NCBI GenBank assembly: GCA_004356555.1
Contig: SMWY01000027.1
Location: forward strand, 1-7,783
DNA length: 7,783 bases
DNA from: Candidatus Dadabacteria bacterium
GTDB taxonomy: Bacteria > Desulfobacterota_D > UBA1144 > Nemesobacterales > UBA2774
Direction: 5' to 3'
This document shows positions 1-5,899 of this stretch, one piece after another (the first letter of the stretch is position 1; every line of letters begins with the position of its first letter). The notes beneath the pieces were generated by a model that did no database searches, was not told the DNA's origin, and worked only from the letters and a program-made list of their open reading frames with translations. Made by a program: the position numbers and the translations under genes.

Positions 1-101
1 AAACTTACGTTAGAAGCCTTTTCAACTATCATGTCCAGATAATTTTGATCTAGTCCTTTAAAGCAGTAATGTTCACTGATGATGGATTCGATTGCCTGCA
101 T
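1..101 (-). CDS. N-terminus of a cyclic-nucleotide-binding-domain protein (partial, cut by window edge)
   Basis: Reading leftward from the ATG at 101-99, an open frame of 33 codons runs off the window edge. It encodes MQAIESIISEHYCFKGLD, then a helix-like segment ending in ...EKASNVS. The pattern 'II-EH--F-GL----L--I---A-NV' is the usual first helix-turn of cyclic-nucleotide-binding (Crp/Fnr-type effector) domains, where 'EHPFFKGL' is common; here the PF is replaced by YC. The start is supported by a purine-rich Shine-Dalgarno (GAGGGAG) about 8-10 bases upstream and by an extended -10 promoter at 140-148. The rest of the protein lies outside, so it is unclear whether a DNA-binding helix-turn-helix follows (a regulator) or the domain stands alone or fused to something else. 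It lies downstream of the multicopper oxidase gene in the same orientation, 233 bases away, apparently with its own promoter. Confidence 0.6.
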   Translation of the reverse strand, partial: MQAIESIISEHYCFKGLDQNYLDMIVEKASNVS

Positions 102-139
102 GGCTTTTCTCCCTCACTTAGGATTATCATCTAACTACT

Positions 140-148
140 ATTATATCA
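140..148 (-). promoter_or_regulatory. Extended -10 promoter for the cyclic-nucleotide-binding-domain gene
   Basis: On the minus strand the sequence reads TGATATAAT: a perfect TATAAT with the TG of an extended -10 element one base upstream. The expected transcription start is about 30 bases before the ATG at 101. No good -35 hexamer lies 16-18 bases upstream, which is typical of extended -10 promoters. Confidence 0.5.
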
Positions 149-290
149 TTTTTAGATGCCCAATATAGCTAAAATTGTAAAATATTTTATTTAAGGGGGG
201 GAATTAAAATGATTGAATCTGCTTTCCATTAGTTGTTCTAGATATATCTTTGCTGTATTTATAGCATTAGAGTAGACCCAACAATACAGG

Positions 291-322
291 TCAAATCATA
301 TTCCTGATTTGATTATATCAAA
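291..322. repeat. Overlapping inverted repeats between the oxidase and the left-edge gene
   Basis: TCAAATCA (291-298) and TGATTTGA (305-312) form a perfect 8-bp dyad with a 6-base spacer. The second arm overlaps another dyad, TTTGAT-TAT-ATCAAA (308-322). They begin 13 bases past the oxidase stop codon. In the oxidase transcript no U-tract follows the stem, so an intrinsic terminator is unlikely. The second dyad resembles an FNR-type box (TTGAT-N4-ATCAA) but has a 3-base spacer. Function unknown; possibly an RNA 3'-end structure or a protein site. Confidence 0.4.
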
Positions 323-334
323 AAATGACCTTAT

Positions 335-2167
335 TTAAGGGAAAACTGTTAGCTTCTGCATCATCCCTACGTCTTCATGTGTAAGAATGTGACAGTGAAA
401 AACGAAGCTTCCGGGTACTACAGGATCAAAGAATGTCCTAAAAGTAACAGTGCCGAAATCGGCCTCATTGATGTTCATGCTTCCCGTAGCAGCGGGAATT
501 AAAATTGTATCTCGCCATTCAGGTACCGGGAGAGCCTCCCCATTTATGTGAGTTATTAGAAACGGATTTACATGAATATGAAACGGGTGATCTGAGAATG
601 TGCGGTTGATTATAGTCCATTCTTCAAAGTTGCCTGCAAACATGTTATCGAAAAGATCTTCATCGCCTTTGAAAAGCCCTTCTTTTTCGTAGTCTATTCG
701 TGGCATTTCCGGGTCGACAACAGGATTGGGAATTCCCTCATCATCATCGTCCCTTGCCATAAGTAGGCTGGTGAATTCTATGCCTCCCCAGTAATCGGCG
801 TCATATAAATCAAAATACCATCCGCAGGAAGGCAGACGGTTTTCAGGCATTGCCATACGTGCGCGTTTACCGCATATCTCAAAAGCTATATTTCGTACTT
901 CATCCGGTGGCGTGGTTACCATCTCCTCTCTTGTAGGTATTCCCGAAGTCTCTGGCAGCGGTCCGTCAGGAAGGTCCATATTCATCTCATTTCCTTCAAC
1001 CACTACAGTTACTAGTGTCACGGGATAAGTTGGTGCCGGGAAATCAAGTCCTATACGAGCTCTCCTTGCGCCAGGGGCTATACCCTGAGGTGTAATTGAG
1101 TAGGAACCCGTTGGGTCAAGTATCTGGAGTTTATAAGTACCAGGTTCTCCAGCCTTTATAAGTAGGTCTACCCTGTTTCCCGCACCCATTACATAAGGTT
1201 CGTTCACGGGCAGAGTAATCATTTCAGGAACATTAATTCCGTCATTGGCTAAGACATGAAGACTGTGACCTTCAAGAGCAATTGGAAGCGTTTCTCCGGA
1301 TGCTGCATCTAAAAGCCTCCAGCGCTGAACCTCGCCAGGGCGCATTTTAAGAATCGGGTTTGTCACTCCGTTTGTTACAAAATAAAAATTACTGTTTATA
1401 AAAGTAGACCAGAGACCGTTTGTTGCACCCCCATCTGAAGAAAATTGGTCAGCTTCTTGATTAACAAAAGGCACATTTCCATTTTCATCTGTTCTGATTA
1501 CCGAAAAAAGCATAAGAACCTCTCGTGCAGCGGCGATTTCAGGAACTTCATTTAAATCCCCGGGCCCTCCTTCAATTATTATAAACCCCGACATCCCGCC
1601 GAAGAACGAAAAGCTGACCGAGCCGTGCTTGTGGGGGTGGTACCAGAATGTTCCGCTCTGGTGATCGGAGCCAACGTCAATTTGAACCGGGTAAGGTGTT
1701 TCCGAAGGCGTCATACGGCGGAATACGTTATCTGATATTCCGTCAGGGGATACGGTCAAGCCGTGTGAGTGATAATTGGTTGTAAAAGGGTTTTTGGGAA
1801 AAGCTCCCAGTCTTTGGTTTTCGGGGTTTGGTGGGAAGCTGTTGATTATATCAAATTGTATTGAGTCGCCCGGATTAATGCGAAATGTGGGGCCTACCAG
1901 ATTTCCGTTATATGTAGGTGTATTAACTTCGTCTATTTCCCCGGTTGCAGAATTCTCAAGGAAATTCGTCGCGAGAAGGGTTTCTAATATAGTTCTGAGC
2001 ACACCGTTTCGGGAATTTATCTCCCTAGGCTGCGGGAAACCGTCACCACCACCCTTTTTGCTGCAACCTCCCATGCTCCAAAAGGATATTGATCCTATTA
2101 ATATCAACGTAACTATTATTTGTAGTAAATTTGTACTGGAAAATCTGAGTAGCTTTTCTCTAGACAT
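335..2167 (-). CDS. Multicopper oxidase, lipoprotein-type
   Basis: A complete 610-residue copper enzyme that should couple oxidation of an unidentified substrate (metal ion or organic) to reduction of O2 to water in the cell envelope. All four copper motifs are present: HSHG at 133-136, WYHPHKHG at 175-182, HPFHIH at 527-532 and HCHILTHEDVGMM at 591-603. The last supplies the type 1 ligands Cys592 and His597, with axial Met602. Cupredoxin domain 1 covers roughly 75-205, domain 2 about 215-400 and domain 3 about 500-610. The N-terminus has a hydrophobic stretch (12-30) followed by SMGGC, a plausible but not ideal lipobox with Cys35 as the lipidated residue. The ATG at 2167 is chosen because AAGGAGGG lies 5-7 bases upstream; the in-frame ATG at 2218 adds a 17-residue polar extension before the signal and lacks such a site. 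A segment at about 422-510, with Cys432, Cys448 and a DDDDE run, looks like an insertion before domain 3. The gene is divergent from the DUF2007-like gene. Family assignment is firm; the substrate is not determinable (CueO-, laccase- and bilirubin-oxidase-like are all possible). Confidence 0.93.
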   Translation of the reverse strand: MSREKLLRFSSTNLLQIIVTLILIGSISFWSMGGCSKKGGGDGFPQPREINSRNGVLRTILETLLATNFLENSATGEIDEVNTPTYNGNLVGPTFRINPGDSIQFDIINSFPPNPENQRLGAFPKNPFTTNYHSHGLTVSPDGISDNVFRRMTPSETPYPVQIDVGSDHQSGTFWYHPHKHGSVSFSFFGGMSGFIIIEGGPGDLNEVPEIAAAREVLMLFSVIRTDENGNVPFVNQEADQFSSDGGATNGLWSTFINSNFYFVTNGVTNPILKMRPGEVQRWRLLDAASGETLPIALEGHSLHVLANDGINVPEMITLPVNEPYVMGAGNRVDLLIKAGEPGTYKLQILDPTGSYSITPQGIAPGARRARIGLDFPAPTYPVTLVTVVVEGNEMNMDLPDGPLPETSGIPTREEMVTTPPDEVRNIAFEICGKRARMAMPENRLPSCGWYFDLYDADYWGGIEFTSLLMARDDDDEGIPNPVVDPEMPRIDYEKEGLFKGDEDLFDNMFAGNFEEWTIINRTFSDHPFHIHVNPFLITHINGEALPVPEWRDTILIPAATGSMNINEADFGTVTFRTFFDPVVPGSFVFHCHILTHEDVGMMQKLTVFP

Positions 2168-2180
2168 CCTATCCCTCCTT

Positions 2181-2214
2181 AGGATTGTATGAACATAAGG
2201 ATTATATGAACATA
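2181..2214. repeat. 17-bp tandem direct repeat in the oxidase promoter/leader
   Basis: Two abutting copies, AGGATTGTATGAACATA (2181-2197) and AGGATTATATGAACATA (2198-2214), differ at one base. They sit 14 bases upstream of the oxidase start. Read on the gene's strand, each copy contains a -10-like hexamer (TACAAT and TATAAT). This could be a tandem operator over the promoter, or a recent short duplication. Confidence 0.75.
2201..2206 (-). promoter_or_regulatory. Candidate -10 element for the multicopper oxidase
   Basis: ATTATA on the plus strand is a perfect TATAAT on the minus strand. It would start transcription near 2195, giving a leader of roughly 28 bases that contains the strong ribosome binding site. 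At the usual 17-base spacing the -35 position reads AAGGAT, which is not consensus, so the promoter may need an activator. A TTGACA further upstream (minus strand, near 2268-2273) has no well-spaced good -10. Confidence 0.35.
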
Positions 2215-2263
2215 ACAACGACCATCCTTGCTAAATAACATACCACCTAATTGTAATATACAG

Positions 2264-2269
2264 TATAAT
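2264..2269 (+). promoter_or_regulatory. Candidate -10 element for the DUF2007-like gene
   Basis: A TATAAT lies 64 bases upstream of the ATG at 2334, pointing rightward. No recognisable -35 hexamer sits 16-18 bases upstream. The GATTA/TAATC inverted repeats at 2276-2304 would fall at and just after the predicted start site, where a repressor could act. This is based on sequence match alone. Confidence 0.3.
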
Positions 2270-2275
2270 GTCAAT

Positions 2276-2304
2276 GATTAATACTAATCTATCATATTAG
2301 ATTA
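2276..2304. repeat. GATTA/TAATC inverted half-sites (possible operator)
   Basis: TAATCTA (2285-2291) and TAGATTA (2298-2304) form a perfect 7-bp dyad with a 6-base spacer. A further GATTA at 2276-2280 pairs with TAATC at 2285-2289 across 4 bases, giving three alternating half-sites in the divergent gap. The segment is AT-rich, so chance is not excluded. Confidence 0.4.
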
Positions 2305-2333
2305 AAGATATTTAGAGTTGGGTAAATTGAGAG

Positions 2334-2687
2334 ATGAAAAAACTATACATACCTTCTGATGAGTCGGAACTTGTATTTATAAAGAGCATTCTCGAGGCGG
2401 ATGAGGTGCCGTTTTATGTCCAGAATGATAATTTTGGCTCTTTGTATTCAGGTACCTATATAAATTACTTTAATGCTAAGACTGTAATGGTGCCTGAGGA
2501 GTATTATGAGGATGCAAAGGAAATAATACAAAGTGTCCTAAAAGATGCAGAATTTGTAGATATTAAAGACGAAGAACCTCCCCGGGTATCTGATTTAGTT
2601 GATAATTTGATAAGCATACTCACTCTTGGACTGTATTCACCCAGAGGCGAAAAGAATAAGAGTAATAAGAGTAATCTAGATGAGTAG
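2334..2687 (+). CDS. DUF2007-like putative signal-transducing protein
   Basis: A complete 117-residue cytoplasmic protein. The first 70 residues match the pattern I know for DUF2007 (a small ferredoxin-like fold annotated as a putative prokaryotic signal-transducing protein): a starting strand 'KKLYIP' (2-7), helix 'ESELVFIKSILEADEV' (10-25), strand 'PFYVQND' (26-32), strand 'AKTVMVPEE' (48-56) and helix 'YYEDAKEIIQSVL' (57-69). The family usually ends near here. This protein carries an extra acidic linker, a hydrophobic stretch (about 87-101, 'VDNLISILTLGLYS') and a basic/Asn-rich tail, which might associate with a membrane or a partner. No catalytic residues are recognised. The Shine-Dalgarno is weak (TTGAGAG just before the ATG). 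The gene lies upstream of the transhydrogenase operon on the same strand, separated by 234 bases with a terminator-like hairpin, so co-transcription is uncertain. The molecular role is unknown. Confidence 0.75.
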   Translation: MKKLYIPSDESELVFIKSILEADEVPFYVQNDNFGSLYSGTYINYFNAKTVMVPEEYYEDAKEIIQSVLKDAEFVDIKDEEPPRVSDLVDNLISILTLGLYSPRGEKNKSNKSNLDE

Positions 2688-2697
2688 ACTCTTTCCC

Positions 2698-2734
2698 TTG
2701 GAGTTGTCATAACATTAAATCTCCAATAATTTTT
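2698..2734 (+). terminator. Weak intrinsic-terminator-like hairpin after the DUF2007-like gene
   Basis: TTGGAG (2698-2703) pairs with CTCCAA (2721-2726), followed by TAATTTTT. It begins 10 bases after the stop codon. The stem is short and the loop is 17 bases, so termination would be partial at best. Confidence 0.35.
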
Positions 2735-2822
2735 AATCTGGATGATCTTTCCAATATTAATTTTTCTTAAATTTAGCAAGGCAGATAGTTAAAAAAATAA
2801 ATTCACTATTATTGGTCAAGTC

Positions 2823-2851
2823 TTGTGTTTTTTTAGATTTACAGGTATAAA
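2823..2851 (+). promoter_or_regulatory. Candidate promoter of the pnt operon
   Basis: TTGTGT (2823-2828) and TATAAA (2846-2851) are separated by exactly 17 bases, ahead of pntAA. The -10 matches 5 of 6 consensus bases but the -35 only 3 of 6. The predicted leader is roughly 65 bases. It contains two copies of TTTTTGTTAA (2865-2874 and 2882-2891), whose meaning is unclear in such AT-rich sequence. Confidence 0.35.
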
Positions 2852-2921
2852 TTTGCTCTCTAAATTTTTGTTAAGCATATGTTTTTGTTAAAGACAAATT
2901 ATAGGGAATAAGAGTAGAGTC

Positions 2922-4070
2922 ATGATAGTTGGAATCCCAAAAGAAACATTTCCTGGTGAGAGGCGAGTCGCAATAGTTCCAGGTACTGCCGCTTCTCTTC
3001 AAAAAGCTGGATTAGTGGTTCATGTAGAATCTGGCGCGGGGCTTGAGGCAGGTTTCCCTGATAAACTCTATGAGGATCAGGGAGCGGTGATCTTAGACCG
3101 TAGTGAAGTATTTTCCAAAGCTGATGTCATTTTACAAATTAGGGCAGTGGGTACCAACCCGGAGTCTGATTCAGAAGACCTTAAAGCTCTTAAAAAAGGG
3201 AAGATTGTTATTGGTTTGATAGATGCTTTATCAAACGCTGATGCTGTAAAATCCCTTGCTTCTAGTAAAGTAAAAGCTTTTGCACTTGAACTTGTTCCCA
3301 GGATTACACGAGCACAGGCTATGGATGTTCTTTCTTCACAGGCTAATATAGCAGGCTATAAAGCAGCTTTAATTGCTGCTGATTCACTCCCCAGATTGTT
3401 CCCTATGATGATGACTGCAGCCGGTACTATTACTCCGGCACGAGTCTTAGTAATTGGGGCGGGCGTTGCGGGGCTTCAGGCAATCGCCACTTGTAATCGT
3501 CTTGGGGCTATTGTCTCTGCATACGACATACGACCTGCTGTTAAAGAGCAAGTTCAGAGTTTGGGCGCCAGGTTTGTTGAGCTTGAACTCGATACGGGAG
3601 AGGCTGAAGATAAAGGTGGTTACGCCAAGGCTATGGACGAAGAGTTCTATAAGAAACAGCGTGAGTTGATGGCAAAAGTGGTTGCAGAAAGTGACGCGGT
3701 GATTTCAACTGCTGCTGTTCCGGGCAAGAAAGCTCCTATTTTAATTACAGAAGAAATGGTTGAGGGTATGAAGCCGGGCTCTGTAATAGTTGACCTAGCT
3801 GCTGAAAGCGGTGGAAACTGTGAAATTACAAAAGCTGGGGAAACGGTTGATAAAAATGGAGTAAAGATAATTGGTCCTGTAAATGTGCCTTCAAGTGTTC
3901 CTTATCACGCAAGTCAAATGTATGCCAAAAATATTGCAAATCTTCTTCTGTTGATGGTCAAAGATGAAGAGTTAAACATAGATTTAGAAGATGAAATACT
4001 GAAAGAATCTCTCGTTACAGACGACGGGAAAGTTGTAAACGAGCGGGTGAAGGAAAGTTTGAGCCTTTAG
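2922..4070 (+). CDS. pntAA: Proton-translocating NAD(P) transhydrogenase subunit alpha 1 (NAD-binding domain I)
   Basis: A complete 382-residue soluble subunit that binds NAD(H) and exchanges hydride with NADP(H) held on PntB, on the cytoplasmic face of the membrane complex. It starts with the family signature MIVGIPKET. The RITRAQAMDVLSSQ segment (127-140) holds Arg127, Gln132, Asp135 and Ser138, the residues of the 'RQD loop' described for the Rhodospirillum rubrum protein, and Tyr146 follows. The Rossmann fingerprint is GAGVAG (179-184), with acidic Asp202 at the end of the second strand in AYDIRP, consistent with NAD rather than NADP. The mobile loop that closes over the nucleotide is visible as KGGYAKAM (231-238). 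Length matches the split-alpha form; the C-terminus stops before any membrane segment, which is encoded separately by pntAB 27 bases downstream. The Shine-Dalgarno is weak (AGAGTAGAG). Related alanine dehydrogenase is excluded by the neighbouring pntAB and pntB. Confidence 0.96.
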   Translation: MIVGIPKETFPGERRVAIVPGTAASLQKAGLVVHVESGAGLEAGFPDKLYEDQGAVILDRSEVFSKADVILQIRAVGTNPESDSEDLKALKKGKIVIGLIDALSNADAVKSLASSKVKAFALELVPRITRAQAMDVLSSQANIAGYKAALIAADSLPRLFPMMMTAAGTITPARVLVIGAGVAGLQAIATCNRLGAIVSAYDIRPAVKEQVQSLGARFVELELDTGEAEDKGGYAKAMDEEFYKKQRELMAKVVAESDAVISTAAVPGKKAPILITEEMVEGMKPGSVIVDLAAESGGNCEITKAGETVDKNGVKIIGPVNVPSSVPYHASQMYAKNIANLLLLMVKDEELNIDLEDEILKESLVTDDGKVVNERVKESLSL

Positions 4071-4097
4071 AGATAATATATAGTGAGGTGAAATGAC

Positions 4098-4379
4098 ATG
4101 GATAGCTTTGCAATGGTTTTTACAATATTTGTTTTAGCGGCTTTTATAGGCTTTGAAGTTATTGCTAAGGTCCCCCCTACACTGCATACGCCTTTAATGT
4201 CGGGTTCAAACGCTATTTCCGGAATTATTTTGATTGGTGCTATCTTATCAGCAGGTGCTCAATACACCTGGCTTACCGCTGGGCTTGGTTTTATCGCTAT
4301 TGTGCTTGCGACTATTAACGTTGTAGGCGGTTTCATGGTAACAAATAGAATGTTAGAAATGTTTAAGAGGAAGGACTAA
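4098..4379 (+). CDS. pntAB: NAD(P) transhydrogenase subunit alpha 2 (membrane domain)
   Basis: A complete 93-residue integral membrane protein contributing the alpha half of the proton-conducting domain II. Three hydrophobic helices are visible (about 5-24, 40-54 and 57-80). The conserved family segment VPPTLHTPLMSGSNAISG (25-42) leads into the second helix. A short basic tail (KRKD) ends it on the cytoplasmic side. The ribosome binding site GAGGTGA lies about 6 bases before the ATG. It sits 27 bases after pntAA and 3 bases before pntB, so the three genes are one transcription unit. The separate alpha 1 and alpha 2 genes place this in the three-subunit group (as in R. rubrum) rather than the fused-alpha E. 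coli form. Confidence 0.95.
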   Translation: MDSFAMVFTIFVLAAFIGFEVIAKVPPTLHTPLMSGSNAISGIILIGAILSAGAQYTWLTAGLGFIAIVLATINVVGGFMVTNRMLEMFKRKD

Positions 4380-4382
4380 GGA

Positions 4383-5792
4383 ATGTCTCCCGGACTTGTA
4401 AATATTGCTTATCTTATAGCAGCTAGTTTATTTATTTTTGGTCTTAAAGGCTTAACTCATCCAAGGACTGCTGTAAGAGGCAATCGTTTAGGCGCTCTTG
4501 GGATGTTATTAGCTATTGTCATCACGTTGCTTGACCAAAGCATTGTTGGTTATGGAATAATCCTCGCAGGAATAGTTGTAGGAGGTGGTATTGGAGCTGT
4601 TTTGGCTGTCAGGATTAAAATGACTGATATGCCGCAGCTGGTTGCATTATTTAACGGTTTTGGAGGTTTTGCCTCTGTTCTCGTTGCGGGAGCAGCATTA
4701 TTAGAAGTAGCGGTTCTTAAAGGGACTTTAGGTTCTATAGCTATTAATGCCCAGTTTTCTATTTCAACATTCGCATCGGGTCTTATTGGGGCTATCACTT
4801 TCTGGGGCAGCTTGGTAGCATTTGGGAAACTTCAAGGACTAACTAATGACGGGTCCGTACGCTATCCAGGCGATCAAATTGTAAAGGTAGTTCTAGTAAT
4901 AGCAATTTTAATTTTTGGCTATATGATGGTTATATACCCTGATTCCTCAATTCCTTATTGGCTGATGGTAATAGTTGCTTCTGTGCTCGGAATACTATTC
5001 GTAATTCCAATTGGGGGGGCTGATATGCCGGTTGTAGTAGCTCTCCTTAATTCTTTCTCGGGACTTGCAGCAGCAGCAGCAGGGTTCATACTTGTTAACA
5101 GTGTATTGATTGTAGCGGGAACGTTGGTAGGGGCTTCCGGAATAATACTCACTATTGTCATGTGTAAAGCGATGAACCGATCGCTGGTAAATGTGCTCTT
5201 TGGAACGTTTACAGTTACAGAAGGGGGACCTCCGGCTGATGAGGTATACGGCGGAAAAGTTAAGTCAACTTCACCTGAAGAGGTTGCAATGCTGCTCGAA
5301 GGAGCAAAAAGAGTTTGTATAGTGCCTGGATACGGAATGGCAGTAGCCCAAGCTCAACATGCTGTAAGGGAGCTGTTTGATTTACTTGAAGGACATGGCA
5401 CAACAGTGGAGTTTGGAGTTCATCCGGTTGCGGGGCGTATGCCCGGACACATGAATGTGCTTTTGGCGGAGGCCGATATTCCCTACGAAAGACTTAAGGA
5501 CATGGATGAGATCAACCCGAGTTTTAAACAGGTTGATGTTACAATTGTTATTGGTGCTAACGACGTTGTTAATCCCGTTGCCAGGACAGACCCCGATAGT
5601 CCTATAGCGGGTATGCCTATTCTGGACGTGGATTACTCAAAGATAGTAGTGATAATCAAACGTAGCCTAAGCCCCGGGTTCGCAGGTATCCCTAATCCGC
5701 TGTTCGCCGCCGACAACACTCTTATGCTCTTCGGCGATGGAAAGAAAATGGTCGAAGGCATAGTCAAGAGCATAAAAGAGGAGCTTGGCTGA
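4383..5792 (+). CDS. pntB: NAD(P) transhydrogenase subunit beta
   Basis: A complete 469-residue subunit with an N-terminal membrane domain of about nine helices (5 to about 262) and a C-terminal NADP(H)-binding domain III on the cytoplasmic face (about 285-469). The complex uses inward proton flow to drive hydride transfer from NADH to NADP+. Domain III motifs are GYGMAVAQAQ (316-325), GVHPVAGRMPGHMNVLLAEA (345-364), VIGANDVVNP (389-398), the KRS that typically contacts the 2'-phosphate (427-429), and GFAGIPNPLF (432-441). In the membrane domain, GGADMPVV (211-218) supplies Asp214, equivalent to E. coli Asp213. At the position of E. coli His91 (MPELVAILH) this protein has Asn91 (MPQLVALFN). 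Translation starts 3 bases after the pntAB stop with AAGGA and AGGAAGGA just upstream, suggesting coupling. Length matches the family. Confidence 0.96.
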   Translation: MSPGLVNIAYLIAASLFIFGLKGLTHPRTAVRGNRLGALGMLLAIVITLLDQSIVGYGIILAGIVVGGGIGAVLAVRIKMTDMPQLVALFNGFGGFASVLVAGAALLEVAVLKGTLGSIAINAQFSISTFASGLIGAITFWGSLVAFGKLQGLTNDGSVRYPGDQIVKVVLVIAILIFGYMMVIYPDSSIPYWLMVIVASVLGILFVIPIGGADMPVVVALLNSFSGLAAAAAGFILVNSVLIVAGTLVGASGIILTIVMCKAMNRSLVNVLFGTFTVTEGGPPADEVYGGKVKSTSPEEVAMLLEGAKRVCIVPGYGMAVAQAQHAVRELFDLLEGHGTTVEFGVHPVAGRMPGHMNVLLAEADIPYERLKDMDEINPSFKQVDVTIVIGANDVVNPVARTDPDSPIAGMPILDVDYSKIVVIIKRSLSPGFAGIPNPLFAADNTLMLFGDGKKMVEGIVKSIKEELG

Positions 5793-5899
5793 GGGTAACC
5801 GCTTACGCGTATTTACTTTATTAGGCTTCCGATACCTTGCAAACTGACAAGTACGCTGCTCAGAAATACACGAAAAATATGACAGAAGGTATTATAGGG
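5793..5899. other. Convergent intergenic gap without a clear terminator
   Basis: This short gap lies between the convergent ends of pntB and the propeller gene. The only dyad noticed is ATACCTT (5832-5838) with AAGGTAT (5886-5892), 47 bases apart and without a T-tract. I see no GC-rich hairpin plus T-run on either strand, so termination may be Rho-dependent or transcripts may overlap. Confidence 0.4.

Noticed and set aside
209..232. Mini-ORF (7 codons) after a G-run on the plus strand
   Set aside because: The G-run resembles a ribosome binding site, but the peptide is tiny, and no promoter or downstream gene in that direction supports it.
187..341. TTATTTAAGGG occurring at 187-197 and 331-341
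   Set aside because: An 11-base AT-rich match; one copy overlaps the oxidase stop codon and no third copy or spacing pattern suggests function.
1776..2192. 138-codon plus-strand open frame inside the oxidase gene
   Set aside because: It lies antisense to strongly supported cupredoxin coding sequence and its translation resembles no family.
2168..2218. Upstream in-frame ATG at 2218 as the oxidase start
   Set aside because: It would add 17 polar residues before the export signal, it reads through the tandem repeat, and it lacks the strong Shine-Dalgarno found before the ATG at 2167.
2865..2891. Two TTTTTGTTAA copies 17 bases apart ahead of pntAA
   Set aside because: Low-complexity AT-rich sequence; the same 17-base period as the oxidase repeat is probably coincidence because the sequences are unrelated.
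4550..5161. Minus-strand open frames inside pntB
   Set aside because: Antisense shadows of membrane helices; the coding frame of pntB is unambiguous.
5832..5892. ATACCTT/AAGGTAT dyad as a bidirectional terminator
   Set aside because: Only 7 bp with a 47-base loop and no T-tract on either side.
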